Assembly: GCA_934086485.1 (NCBI GenBank)
Contig: CAKOIF010000004.1
Span: forward strand, 1-64,000
Origin: an uncultured Bacilli bacterium
GTDB lineage: Bacteria; Bacillota_I; Bacilli_A; RF39; UBA660
Length of the DNA stretch: 64,000 bases
Reading direction: 5' to 3'
The notes beneath the pieces are model-generated. The model was given only the letters and a program-made list of their open reading frames with translations. It searched no databases and was not told the DNA's origin. Each line of letters begins with the position of its first letter. The stretch's first letter is position 1. Of this stretch, positions 26,089 to 35,102 are shown in pieces. The position numbers were made by a program, and so were the translations under genes.

Positions 26089-28710
26089 TTATTTTTCGCT
26101 TTTAATTGCAGCTTGTGCAGCAGCAAGTCTAGCAATAGGAACTCTATAAGGTGAACAAGATACATAATCAAGTCCAACATTATGACAGAATTCAACACTT
26201 GATGGATCTCCACCATGTTCTCCACAGATACCTAAATGGATATTTGGATTAGTTTCTCTTCCTAAAGTAGATGCCATCTTAACAAGTTTACCTACACCTT
26301 TTTGATCAAGTTTTGCAAATGGATCATTTTCATATATTTTCTTATCATAGTAAGCTCCTAAGAATTTACCAGCATCATCTCTTGAGAAACCAAATGTCAT
26401 TTGTGTTAAGTCATTTGTTCCGAATGAGAAGAAATCTGCTTCTTTAGCTATTTCATCTGCAGTAAGTGCTGCTCTTGGAATTTCAATCATTGTTCCAACA
26501 TGATAAGTCATATCAATATTTTCATTTTTAATTATTTCATCTGCTGTTTCACAAACTATATTTTTTACATATTTTAACTCTTTTACTTCACCAACAAGTG
26601 GAATCATAATTTCTGGAGTTATTTTAGTATTTAGTCTTTTTGATACAGCAATTGCTGCTTTAATAACTGCTCTTGTTTGCATCTTTGCAATTTCAGGGAA
26701 TGTAACAGCAAGTCTACAACCTCTGTGACCCATCATTGGGTTAAATTCATGAAGTGATGCAATAATATTTTTAATTTGTTCAACTGTCTTACCTTGAGAA
26801 TCTGCAAGAAGTTTAATATCAGCTTCCTCAGTTGGTACGAATTCATGAAGTGGTGGATCCAAATATCTAATTGTTACACCATAACCTTCCATTGCTTCAT
26901 ATAATGCTTCAAAGTCTTTTTGTTGCATTGGTTCGATTTTAGCAAGGGCATTTTCTCTTTCTTCAACTGTATCAGAACAAATCATTTCCCTAATAGCGGC
27001 AATTCTGTCTTTTTCAAAGAACATATGCTCAGTTCTACAAAGACCAATACCTTCAGCACCTAACTCTCTTGCTTTTGTAGCATCTTTTGGTGTATCAGCA
27101 TTTGTTCTTACAGCTAGTCTTCTGTACTTATCAGCCCAAGCCATAATTCTTTCAAATTCACCTGTAATTGCAGCATCAGTTTTTGGAATTAATCCTTTAT
27201 AAATTCTACCAGTTGAACCATCTATAGAAATTTCACTTCCTTCAGTAAATGTTTCTGTGCCTAAAGTAAAACGTTTATTCTCTTCATCCATTACTATTTC
27301 TTGGCAACCAGATACGCAGCAAGTTCCCATACCACGAGCAACAACAGCAGCGTGAGATGTCATTCCACCACGAACAGTAAGAATACCTTCACTAGCTTTC
27401 ATTCCTTCGATATCCTCTGGAGAAGTTTCAAGTCTAACAAGTACAACTTTTTCACCATTTTCATGAGCTTTTTTAGCATCTTCAGCAGTAAATACTACCT
27501 TACCTGCAGCAGCCCCTGGAGAAGCAGCAAGTCCTTTACCAATTTCATGAGCATCTTTTAAAGCATTTGTGTCAAATGTTGGATGTAAAAGTGTATCTAA
27601 GTTTCTAGGATCAATCATAAGTACTGCTTCTTTATCAGTAATTTTTCCTTCATCAACTAAATCACAAGCAATTTTTAAAGCTGCTTTTGCAGTTCTTTTA
27701 CCATTTCTTGTCTGAAGCATATAAAGTTTTTCATTTTCAATTGTAAATTCCATATCTTGCATATCATGATAATGATTCTCTAAAGTAGCACAAATATTTG
27801 TAAATTCTTCATAAACTTTTGGCATAACTTCTTTTAAATGAGAAATAGGTTGTGGAGTTCTAACACCAGCAACTACATCTTCACCTTGGGCATTCATTAA
27901 GAATTCACCCATTAAATGTTTTTCTCCAGTCGCAGGATCTCTTGTAAATGCAACACCTGTTCCTGAAGTTTCTCCCATATTACCAAATGCCATCATTTGA
28001 ACGTTTACAGCAGTTCCCCAAGAATAAGGAATATCATTATCCCTACGATAAACATTTGCTCTTGGATTATCCCATGATCTAAATACTGCTTTAATAGCTC
28101 CCATTAATTGATCAACTGGATTATTTGGAAAATCTTCTCCAACTTTAGATTTATATTCTTCTTTAAACTCTCTAGCAAGCTCTTTTAAATCTTCTGCAGT
28201 AAGTTCAACATCTAAAGTTACTCCTTTTTCAGTTTTCATTTTATCAATTAAAGTTTCAAAGTATTTTTTACCAACTTCCATTACTACATCAGAATACATT
28301 TGAATGAATCTTCTATAGCAATCCCAAGCCCATCTTGGATTTCCACTTTTTTGTGATAAAACCTCAACAACTTCTTCATTTAAACCTAAATTTAAAATTG
28401 TATCCATCATACCTGGCATTGAGGCTCTTGCACCACTTCTTACTGAAACTAAAAGTGGATTTTCTTTATCACCAAACTTTTTACCAGTTATTTCTTCCAT
28501 TTTTTTGATATTTTCAAAAATTTCATTTTCAATATCTTCACTTATTTTTTTACCATCTTCATAATATCTTGTACAAGCCTCAGTTGTAATAGTAAAACCT
28601 TGAGGTACAGGTAAACCTAATTTTGTCATTTCTGCAAGATTTGCACCTTTACCACCAAGTAAATTTCTCATATCTTTATTTCCTTCAGAAAATAAATATA
28701 CATATTTCAT
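26089..28710 (-). CDS. ppdK: pyruvate, phosphate dikinase
   Basis: 873 residues. Interconverts pyruvate, ATP and phosphate with PEP, AMP and pyrophosphate, a central step of glycolysis in many anaerobes. Domains in order are an ATP-grasp nucleotide domain (LLGGKGANLAEM), the swivelling phosphohistidine domain (GGMTSHAAVVARGMG, catalytic His) and the PEP/pyruvate barrel (ICGEHGGDPSSVEF). The start was set by AAAGGTGGG before ATG 28710. It is monocistronic, between two terminators, with a TATAAT at 28736-28741 but a weak -35. Confidence 0.97.
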   Translation of the reverse strand: MKYVYLFSEGNKDMRNLLGGKGANLAEMTKLGLPVPQGFTITTEACTRYYEDGKKISEDIENEIFENIKKMEEITGKKFGDKENPLLVSVRSGARASMPGMMDTILNLGLNEEVVEVLSQKSGNPRWAWDCYRRFIQMYSDVVMEVGKKYFETLIDKMKTEKGVTLDVELTAEDLKELAREFKEEYKSKVGEDFPNNPVDQLMGAIKAVFRSWDNPRANVYRRDNDIPYSWGTAVNVQMMAFGNMGETSGTGVAFTRDPATGEKHLMGEFLMNAQGEDVVAGVRTPQPISHLKEVMPKVYEEFTNICATLENHYHDMQDMEFTIENEKLYMLQTRNGKRTAKAALKIACDLVDEGKITDKEAVLMIDPRNLDTLLHPTFDTNALKDAHEIGKGLAASPGAAAGKVVFTAEDAKKAHENGEKVVLVRLETSPEDIEGMKASEGILTVRGGMTSHAAVVARGMGTCCVSGCQEIVMDEENKRFTLGTETFTEGSEISIDGSTGRIYKGLIPKTDAAITGEFERIMAWADKYRRLAVRTNADTPKDATKARELGAEGIGLCRTEHMFFEKDRIAAIREMICSDTVEERENALAKIEPMQQKDFEALYEAMEGYGVTIRYLDPPLHEFVPTEEADIKLLADSQGKTVEQIKNIIASLHEFNPMMGHRGCRLAVTFPEIAKMQTRAVIKAAIAVSKRLNTKITPEIMIPLVGEVKELKYVKNIVCETADEIIKNENIDMTYHVGTMIEIPRAALTADEIAKEADFFSFGTNDLTQMTFGFSRDDAGKFLGAYYDKKIYENDPFAKLDQKGVGKLVKMASTLGRETNPNIHLGICGEHGGDPSSVEFCHNVGLDYVSCSPYRVPIARLAAAQAAIKSEK

Positions 28711-28774
28711 ATAATTCCCACCTTTCACAAACCTTATTATATCAATTTTTGGTATAAATATATATAAATATTTT

Positions 28775-28805
28775 AAAAAGTGTAAAGTCACTTTACACTT
28801 TTTTT
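28775..28805. terminator. palindromic terminator between rsh and ppdK
   Basis: AGTGTAAAGT-C-ACTTTACACT with T-runs on both strands, so it can work in either direction. On the minus strand it would stop transcription from rsh before ppdK. Confidence 0.8.
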
Positions 28806-28879
28806 AACATTTTTGGTTCTAATTTTGTCTTGTTTTGTCGAATCGCTTGCAATTAAATAAAAAATAATATTTAATAACT

Positions 28880-28975
28880 TATCGAGGCGAAAGATTATTA
28901 TTTACAATAACATACTCCCTACACATGTTAGTTTTAAAACCTAATCCTTTCTTAATACTTTCGCCTCATTTTTTT
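28880..28975 (+). ncRNA. candidate structured small RNA opposite the rsh-ppdK gap
   Basis: A perfect 10-bp inverted repeat, GAGGCGAAAG (28884-28893) and CTTTCGCCTC (28958-28967), closes a 64-nt interior and is followed on the plus strand by A and seven T. Inside, TAACAT/ATGTTA forms a second hairpin with the loop ACTCCCTACA, a C-rich motif that could pair with ribosome binding sites. No convincing promoter is visible upstream. It could instead be only a long terminator. Confidence 0.4.
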
Positions 28976-30345
28976 AATGATAAACTCTTATTTTTATTAT
29001 ACAAAAGTGATACCCTATCATTATTTGTAAGAATATGATTTGGTCCCACTAAATTATTATTTACATATGCTCCTAAAACAACATTAACAAAATCTTTTTT
29101 AGTTTTATAAGCAAAATCAATTATTGTTGAACCTTTAGCAAGTTCTATAGCATTACCATTTTCATCAAAAACATAGATAATATTACTAAATAATTCTTTT
29201 TGAATATGTTCAATAAAATCTTTATTATCTGGATATTCATCATTTAAATCACAAATAGTATTAAAAAATTGATAATGAGTTTTTAAGTCTGTAAGCATAT
29301 TATCTTTTACATTTCTATCATCTTTATCCCAATAACCAGTAAGTCCATAAGAATTTGCTTTGTCCATTTCAAAAGTTCTTATTTGACATTGAATTAATCT
29401 ATTAAATGGTCCAAATATACTTGTATGAAGACTTTGATACATATTAGTTTTAGGACTTGAAATATAATCTTTGAACTTATAATTAAGTGGATGATATTTA
29501 CTATGAATAAGTCCTAAAGTTTTATAACAATCCATAACCTGCCTTACCACTACTTTAAGAGCCACTAAATCGTGCATTTCATCAAGAGTAAAACCTTTTT
29601 TCATTTTTCTATAAATACCATATATATTTTTAGTTCTAACTTTCATATCATTAGGAACATTATTATCTAAAAGAAAATTATGAATTACTTTTTCAAGTTC
29701 AAATATATTATCAGATTCATATTTTTCAAAATTATATTTTTGCTCTAATATATTATGATATTTTTCAGGTTCTAAATATTTAAATGATAAATCCTCAAGT
29801 TCAGTTTTTATATGGTATGCCCCAATATAACTTGCAAGGGGAACATAGATATTCATAGTCTCTTTTGCTTTTTCAATTTGTTTTTCTGAAGTTTTGAAAT
29901 CTAGTGTACGCATATTATGAAGACGATCAGCAAGTTTAATAATTAGTATTCTTGGATCATTAATTATGCTAGTAATAATTTTACGCATATTCGCAAGATT
30001 TTCTTCCTCTTTTGTTTGAAAATTTATTTTAGTAAATTTAGTTACTCCTTCGACTAGGGTATAAACATTTTCACCAAATAAAGTTATTATTTCCTCTTTT
30101 GAGGCATTTGTATCCTCTAAAGTATCGTGTAAAAGTCCAGCACATACTGTATCACTATCTGCGTGCATCTCCGCTAAAATATAAGAAACTATTAAAGGAT
30201 GAATTATATAGTCTTCTCCACTTTGTCTTTTTTGACCTTTATGCTTATCACTTGCAAAATCATAGGCTTGTTTAATCCTTCCTACATCTTTTAAATTATA
30301 ACTACCAAATAGTTTAATAAGTAAATCCAAATTAACTCTATTCAT
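28966..30345 (-). CDS. short RelA/SpoT-family (p)ppGpp synthetase/hydrolase
   Basis: 459 residues from ATG 30345, which has GTGGGG 6 nt upstream. An HD hydrolase domain (GLLHDTLEDT) is followed by a synthetase domain (RTKNIYGIYRKMKKGF, YISSPKTNMYQSLHTS) and a TGS domain (VFDENGNAIELAKGSTIIDFAY). The protein ends directly after TGS. The helical, zinc-finger and ACT domains of full-length Rel (about 730 residues) are missing, with no frameshift visible. It should control the alarmone (p)ppGpp but with altered ribosome or amino-acid sensing. Confidence 0.9.
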   Translation of the reverse strand: MNRVNLDLLIKLFGSYNLKDVGRIKQAYDFASDKHKGQKRQSGEDYIIHPLIVSYILAEMHADSDTVCAGLLHDTLEDTNASKEEIITLFGENVYTLVEGVTKFTKINFQTKEEENLANMRKIITSIINDPRILIIKLADRLHNMRTLDFKTSEKQIEKAKETMNIYVPLASYIGAYHIKTELEDLSFKYLEPEKYHNILEQKYNFEKYESDNIFELEKVIHNFLLDNNVPNDMKVRTKNIYGIYRKMKKGFTLDEMHDLVALKVVVRQVMDCYKTLGLIHSKYHPLNYKFKDYISSPKTNMYQSLHTSIFGPFNRLIQCQIRTFEMDKANSYGLTGYWDKDDRNVKDNMLTDLKTHYQFFNTICDLNDEYPDNKDFIEHIQKELFSNIIYVFDENGNAIELAKGSTIIDFAYKTKKDFVNVVLGAYVNNNLVGPNHILTNNDRVSLLYNKNKSLSLKK

Positions 30346-30403
30346 ACATACCCCACAAAAAAACTTAAGACTATCATAACAAAAAATATGATATTTTGTA
30401 AAC

Positions 30404-30433
30404 AAAAAGAAGTTATTTTTCTTTTTTAACTTC
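30404..30433 (-). terminator. intrinsic terminator of recA
   Basis: GAAGTTA/TAACTTC stem overlapping the recA stop, followed on the minus strand by CTTTTTG. Confidence 0.75.
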
Positions 30434-31456
30434 TTCTTTTTTAGGTTCATCAATTTTGAAACCATAATGTTTTCTAACTTTATTTTCAATTTCTGTTTTA
30501 AGTTCAACATTATTTCTTAAAAATGCTTTAACATTTTCTTTTCCTTGACCAATCTTTTCTCCATTATATGAATACCAAGCACCACTTTTATCAATGATAT
30601 CAATATCACTTGCAAGGTCAACTATTTCACCCTCTCTTGATATTCCTTCACCATACATTATGTCAACACTTGCAGTTCTAAATGGCGGAGATACTTTATT
30701 TTTAACTACTTTAATGTTTACTTTATTTCCGACAACAGTATCACCAGATTTAATTTGTTCACCTTTTCTTATATCAAGTCTAACACTTGAATAAAATTTA
30801 AGTGCTCTTCCACCTGGTGTAGTTTCTGGATTACCAAACATTATACCAACTTTTTCTCTTAATTGATTGATAAAGATACAAGTAGTCTTACTCTTATTCA
30901 TATTTCCCGATAATTTTCTAAGAGCTTGACTCATAAGCCTTGCCTGAAGACCAACATGTGAATCTCCCATTTCTCCATCAATTTCCGCTTGAGGTACCAA
31001 AGCAGCAACAGAGTCAATAACAATTAAATCAACTGCTTCACTTTTAACTAGTGCATCACATATTTCAAGTGCTTGCTCACCAGTATCTGGTTGACTTAAT
31101 AATAAATCATTAATATTTACGCCCAAATTTCTGGCATACACAGGATCAAGAGCATGTTCAGCATCGATAAACGCTGCTCTTCCACCTTTCTTTTGTACTT
31201 CAGCAATCGCTTGTAAGGCAATAGTAGTTTTACCACTACTTTCAGGTCCAAATATTTCAATGATTCTTCCAACTGGAAATCCGCCAACTCCTAAAGCAAT
31301 ATCAAGAGCAAGCGACCCAGATGAAGTAGTATCAATTTCGATATGTTCTTCATTACCAAGTCTCATTATGGCACCTTTTCCAAATTGTTTTTCAATATCA
31401 GCTAAAACCCCTTCTAAGATTTTATCCTTGTCTTTTTCATCTTTTGTTATTTTCAT
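30413..31456 (-). CDS. recA: recombinase RecA
   Basis: 347 residues. Forms filaments on single-stranded DNA for homologous recombination and SOS induction. Walker A is GPESSGKTT (about 69-77), Walker B is VDLIVIDSVAALVP, and the DNA-binding loop L2 region contains FINQLREKVGIMFGNPETT with GGRALKFY. The C-terminus is Lys/Glu-rich. It has a consensus promoter with a LexA-like box over the -35, and a terminator at the 3' end, so it is a single-gene SOS unit. Confidence 0.98.
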   Translation of the reverse strand: MKITKDEKDKDKILEGVLADIEKQFGKGAIMRLGNEEHIEIDTTSSGSLALDIALGVGGFPVGRIIEIFGPESSGKTTIALQAIAEVQKKGGRAAFIDAEHALDPVYARNLGVNINDLLLSQPDTGEQALEICDALVKSEAVDLIVIDSVAALVPQAEIDGEMGDSHVGLQARLMSQALRKLSGNMNKSKTTCIFINQLREKVGIMFGNPETTPGGRALKFYSSVRLDIRKGEQIKSGDTVVGNKVNIKVVKNKVSPPFRTASVDIMYGEGISREGEIVDLASDIDIIDKSGAWYSYNGEKIGQGKENVKAFLRNNVELKTEIENKVRKHYGFKIDEPKKEEVKKEK

Positions 31457-31537
31457 TTTTTACCTTTCTAAAACTCTGACATTTTCATTGTAACTTAATA
31501 TCAAAAATATATCAAGTTATTTTGTCATCACATATTA

Positions 31538-31566
31538 ATTATATTATATCAATTTTTATTTGTCAA
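31538..31566 (-). promoter_or_regulatory. recA promoter
   Basis: Perfect minus-strand consensus TTGACA (31561-31566), 17-bp spacer, TATAAT (31538-31543), about 80 nt before the start codon. Confidence 0.85.
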
Positions 31567-31579
31567 GTACAATTGTTCG
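31566..31579. promoter_or_regulatory. LexA (SOS) box candidate of recA
   Basis: Minus strand CGAACAATTGTACT compared with the Gram-positive LexA consensus CGAAC-N4-GTTCG: the first half is perfect and the second has mismatches. It abuts the -35, where a repressor would act. Confidence 0.6.
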
Positions 31580-31611
31580 TTTATAAAAAATAAAAAAATA
31601 GTAAATTAATA

Positions 31612-32031
31612 CTATTTATTTTGAAGCATATTTAATAAATCGATTTTAAACATTTCTTTTGAGGCATTTTGTTTAGAAATCATAATGCCTTTATAAGTTG
31701 TAAGTTCACTTCTATGACCTTCTAAAAGTATATCTTCTGGTGTTAAAGTTTCAAGCATTACAATACCTTCTTTTTTATGAACAGTATATAAAAGTTTAAC
31801 TTCACCATGAATTTGAGTAAATATTTTATCACTAGGAAGCTTTAATTCATAACTTTCAGTACCATTTTTCTTATTTTCAGATACTTTCTCACCTACTAAA
31901 TTACCACTTCTTAAAGATGGATAATATTCAAAAGTAAGTTTTTTAAAAGCTATCATATTATATTTCTTTAAAGCTCTTTCTAGTTTTCTAAACTCATTTT
32001 CATTAATATAATCTAAAACATATCCTTTCAT
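31612..32031 (-). CDS. uncharacterised 139-residue protein
   Basis: Not recognised. A soluble mixed alpha/beta protein starting MKGYVLDYINENEFRKLERALKKYNM, with several beta strands (EGIVMLETLTPEDILLEGH) and no membrane segment, signal or cysteine pair. Its promoter is one of the strongest in the window (TTGACA-17-TATAAT with extended TGC). The leader carries GGGGG 9 nt before the ATG, so it is probably well expressed. It stands alone between recA and dnaI. Confidence 0.65.
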   Translation of the reverse strand: MKGYVLDYINENEFRKLERALKKYNMIAFKKLTFEYYPSLRSGNLVGEKVSENKKNGTESYELKLPSDKIFTQIHGEVKLLYTVHKKEGIVMLETLTPEDILLEGHRSELTTYKGIMISKQNASKEMFKIDLLNMLQNK

Positions 32032-32058
32032 TTTCCATTTCCCCCTTATTACGCTATA

Positions 32059-32087
32059 ATTATAGCATAGTTATCAAATAATGTCAA
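32059..32087 (-). promoter_or_regulatory. strong promoter of the 139-residue protein gene
   Basis: Minus strand TTGACA (32082-32087), 17-bp spacer ending TGC, TATAAT (32059-32064): perfect in both hexamers. Confidence 0.85.
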
Positions 32088-32156
32088 GTTTACACCTCAA
32101 TATTATTATTTACCCAATGGAACCTAATTATACAATGATTTTTATTTACTGTCAAA

Positions 32157-32187
32157 TAAAAAGTGAAAATAATATTTATTTTCACTT
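32157..32187 (-). terminator. terminator of the dnaB-dnaI operon
   Basis: AAGTGAAAATAA/TTATTTTCACTT stem with minus-strand TTTATTT after it, overlapping the dnaI stop. Confidence 0.85.
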
Positions 32188-33064
32188 AATTTCTTCGATT
32201 AACCGATATTAAAGGCATATCTATCGTTAATTGTTTTATTCTTTCAATAATTCTACGTGCTTTAACATTATCAACATTATCTTTAGAGCAAGATAGATGT
32301 TTTTCAAGTTCATTTATATCTAAATTGCTTGTAAAAAATGTAGTTTTATGTTTATTCATTCTTTCTTGTAAAATAGTACCAAGAATTTCATCTCTTCCCC
32401 AATTAGTTACATTTTCAGCACCGATATCATCAAGTACAAGAATTTCTACATTTGAATAGTAACTTACCTTACTTTCTACCAAAGATAAATCCTCTTTTAA
32501 AGTTCGAAGTAATTCAGGATAATACACTATTTCATATGAAATATGTTTTTTTATTTCAAGTTCATTTAAAAGGCAAGCAAGTAAAAATGTTTTACCACTT
32601 CCAAAACTTCCATGTAAATATAAACCTTTTGGACTAGACTTAATATTATATTCATCATAAAATTTCTTTAAAAATTTAATTAACTCTATTCTATTTTTAT
32701 CAGATACATCAATATCTTTCATTCTAGCATTTTTAAGTTCATTATTTTCATCTTTTTCATTTAATATATTTTCATATTCTTTTAACTTTTTACATTTTGC
32801 ATAACCAAAACATAAAAAACTTTCTTTATTTTCTGGATAATATACATAACCTTTAATTTTATTTTTACATTCACTTAAACCAGGACATTTCTTACAATTA
32901 TGTAGTTCATTTAAAGTATCCTCTAAAGAAGATAAATTGTTTTTTATTTCCTTTTCACTTATCTTAAATTTATTTATAAGTGCTATAAAATCAGGATTAG
33001 TTTTAAGTTCTTCATATTTATCATTTAAAATATTTTCATTATAATCGTTTTTTATTTTTTCCAT
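32186..33064 (-). CDS. dnaI: primosomal protein DnaI
   Basis: 292-residue AAA+ helicase loader. The N-terminal domain has zinc-binding cysteines (CKKCPGLSEC and a later CFGYAKC). The ATPase has Walker A HGSFGSGKT near residue 150 and Walker B VLVLDDIGAE-type sequence, with sensor and arginine-finger regions after it. It loads the replicative helicase together with DnaB/DnaD. The start ATG shares its A with the stop TAA of dnaB, so the two are tightly coupled as in Bacillus. Confidence 0.93.
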   Translation of the reverse strand: MEKIKNDYNENILNDKYEELKTNPDFIALINKFKISEKEIKNNLSSLEDTLNELHNCKKCPGLSECKNKIKGYVYYPENKESFLCFGYAKCKKLKEYENILNEKDENNELKNARMKDIDVSDKNRIELIKFLKKFYDEYNIKSSPKGLYLHGSFGSGKTFLLACLLNELEIKKHISYEIVYYPELLRTLKEDLSLVESKVSYYSNVEILVLDDIGAENVTNWGRDEILGTILQERMNKHKTTFFTSNLDINELEKHLSCSKDNVDNVKARRIIERIKQLTIDMPLISVNRRN

Positions 33065-34320
33065 TACTTAAACTCCTTTAATAAATCAGTTAGTTCCTTT
33101 TGTTCTTCTTCGGTTGCATCATTTTTTTCAATCTTTGTATTAAACCAAGCAGGTTCACTAATTTTCTTACTTGTAACAGTTATCTTTTTATTTAACTTTT
33201 TATGTTCTTTTTCTGCAAACTTCATAGCTTCTTCGGCAGTTTTTAAATCAGCCCTTTTCCATTGACCAGCAATAGTTTCCACATATGCAGTTGTAAGACG
33301 ATTATTATTTTTACGAAGGCAATAATCAAGTAAAACATTTACAACAGCGGGAGTAAGTTCTAGATCAACCAAAAGATTTTCTACAAGTTTTAGGTCTTTA
33401 GCCGTAGGACTTGCACCTTTATTTTTATATTTTAAAAAGTCATAAGGACTAATGCTTTCAAACATTTGAACAATTTGAGCATGAAGTGAGTTATCTCCAC
33501 TTGCCTTTTTTAAATATTCAGGTTGTGTTCTATAAACAAGTGTTGGCATACTATTTGACGATAAATTATATTTCTTTCGAGCATTAATTCTAAGTTCATT
33601 TTTATCAATCATTCCAAACTCATTTAAACTATTGCGCAATAGTTCAATCATTTGTAAGGTATCAAAGTTATATATAAATGACAAATTATCAATTAACTCT
33701 CTAGCCTTTTTATTAAGAGCTTTTTCAGATAAAACACTTTTAGGTATCGATGAGGTAATTAAATCATAATCAATCTTACTATTTAAACTAACTGCATTTG
33801 AGCATCTTTCTTTAGCACCATCTTTTGGAGCATATGAAGAAGAAATAAATACTTCATCCATTTTTTTAGTAATTTCTTCATAACCAGAATAATCACTTCT
33901 TTTCTTTTGAAAAAATTTAAATAATTTATCATATTCATCTGGACCAATATTACTATAAAGTACCATATTAAGTATTGGATGATTAAAAAATTCTGATGGT
34001 AAAAGTGGACTATAAAGTTCATAAATAAATGACTTTACATCACCAGGTTTTACATATGTTTTTAAAAGTCCTACAGCCTCAAGACAGTAAAATGCACTTT
34101 GAACATTTTCCTTTGTATCATTTAAAAGTGAAATTAAATGTTGATGAATTTCTTCCTCACTTTCTTCCTCTTTTAAAGATAAATCTTGCCACAAAATAAG
34201 ATATAAAGAAACTGCTAAACTTCCAATAATAGGCATATAAAAAGATATTAAGTTTTTCTTGTCTACATCACTTAAAATAGTCTTATTAATAACTTTATAT
34301 TTATCTGCAGGTAAAAACAT
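33064..34320 (-). CDS. dnaB: replication initiation protein DnaB (Bacillus type)
   Basis: 418 residues, DnaD/DnaB-fold initiation and membrane-attachment protein (not the replicative helicase). The N-terminal DnaB_N-like region (YMPIIGSLAVSLYLIL) is followed by the DDBH2 domain with VNVLLDYCLRKNNNRL and the conserved W in AGQWKRA. It recruits DnaI and helicase at the origin or at restart sites. Order dnaB-dnaI is conserved in Bacillota. GGAGGAAAAT precedes the ATG. Confidence 0.88.
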   Translation of the reverse strand: MFLPADKYKVINKTILSDVDKKNLISFYMPIIGSLAVSLYLILWQDLSLKEEESEEEIHQHLISLLNDTKENVQSAFYCLEAVGLLKTYVKPGDVKSFIYELYSPLLPSEFFNHPILNMVLYSNIGPDEYDKLFKFFQKKRSDYSGYEEITKKMDEVFISSSYAPKDGAKERCSNAVSLNSKIDYDLITSSIPKSVLSEKALNKKARELIDNLSFIYNFDTLQMIELLRNSLNEFGMIDKNELRINARKKYNLSSNSMPTLVYRTQPEYLKKASGDNSLHAQIVQMFESISPYDFLKYKNKGASPTAKDLKLVENLLVDLELTPAVVNVLLDYCLRKNNNRLTTAYVETIAGQWKRADLKTAEEAMKFAEKEHKKLNKKITVTSKKISEPAWFNTKIEKNDATEEEQKELTDLLKEFK

Positions 34321-34367
34321 ATTTTCCTCCTACAAATATTATAAGATATAAAAATTAAAATCACAAT

Positions 34368-34394
34368 AAAAAAAGATAACCAAATTTGATTACC
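34368..34394 (-). terminator. terminator of the Tad operon
   Basis: GGTAATCAAA/TTTGGTTATC stem (two wobble positions) followed on the minus strand by seven T. Confidence 0.85.
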
Positions 34395-34400
34395 TTTAAA

Positions 34401-35102
34401 TTATTTAAAAATATAATTTATAAATATTGGGCCTAATATCAATAGCATCATAAGTGGTAAAAACAAAAGTACTGAAACTATAGATATTTTCATAGGCATC
34501 TTATTAATGCTTTCTTTAATATCAAGGATTCTCTTATCAGTTAAATAGTTTATTTGATTAGTTAAAGCTCCTTCAATACTATTACCAAATTCATTAGCTT
34601 CGATAATATTTAATACTACATTGCAAACACTTTTCGAAGGTATTCTTTTCATTAAATCTCTTAAGCCTTCGGTTAAAGATTTTCCATAACCCACTTCATC
34701 AAGCATTCTTTTAAACTCTGTACTTAAATCACTATCAATACTTTTAGCGGTGATACTTATACATAATTTTAAATTTCTTTCACTTTGAATAGTTAAATTC
34801 AATACCTCAAAAAAGAATATTGCATCACTTTCTAGTTTTTTTGCTCTTTTTTTAATTTTAACATCTATACAAACATATTCAAAAAATATATAGAATAAAA
34901 ATGTTAATATTGGAGCAATAAAATAACCTGAATTAAAGTAATTTATTGAAACTATAAATACTAGTATAGATAAAACAATTCTAACTGTTAGAAATTCATT
35001 AATATTAATTTTCTTATCATAGGATAAATAATTAAATTTACTTTCTAAGGCTTTAATCGAAGATGTTGAATATATATTTTTATAAAAATCATTTACTTTC
35101 AT
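34401..35102 (-). CDS. tadC: Tad pilus inner-membrane platform protein TadC
   Basis: 233 residues, type II secretion F-domain protein. Two N-terminal hydrophobic helices, a cytoplasmic helical domain with the conserved SERNLKLCISI and EANEFGNSIEGAL patterns, and C-terminal helices. With TadB it forms the membrane platform turned by the CpaF ATPase. It overlaps the tadB stop by ATGA and is last in the operon. Confidence 0.85.
   Translation of the reverse strand: MKVNDFYKNIYSTSSIKALESKFNYLSYDKKININEFLTVRIVLSILVFIVSINYFNSGYFIAPILTFLFYIFFEYVCIDVKIKKRAKKLESDAIFFFEVLNLTIQSERNLKLCISITAKSIDSDLSTEFKRMLDEVGYGKSLTEGLRDLMKRIPSKSVCNVVLNIIEANEFGNSIEGALTNQINYLTDKRILDIKESINKMPMKISIVSVLLFLPLMMLLILGPIFINYIFK

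Noticed and set aside
28880..28975. 6S RNA, tmRNA or SRP RNA
   Set aside because: None of the conserved features (tag reading frame with tRNA-like ends, SRP tetraloop domain, 6S central bubble) is visible; left as an unassigned RNA candidate.
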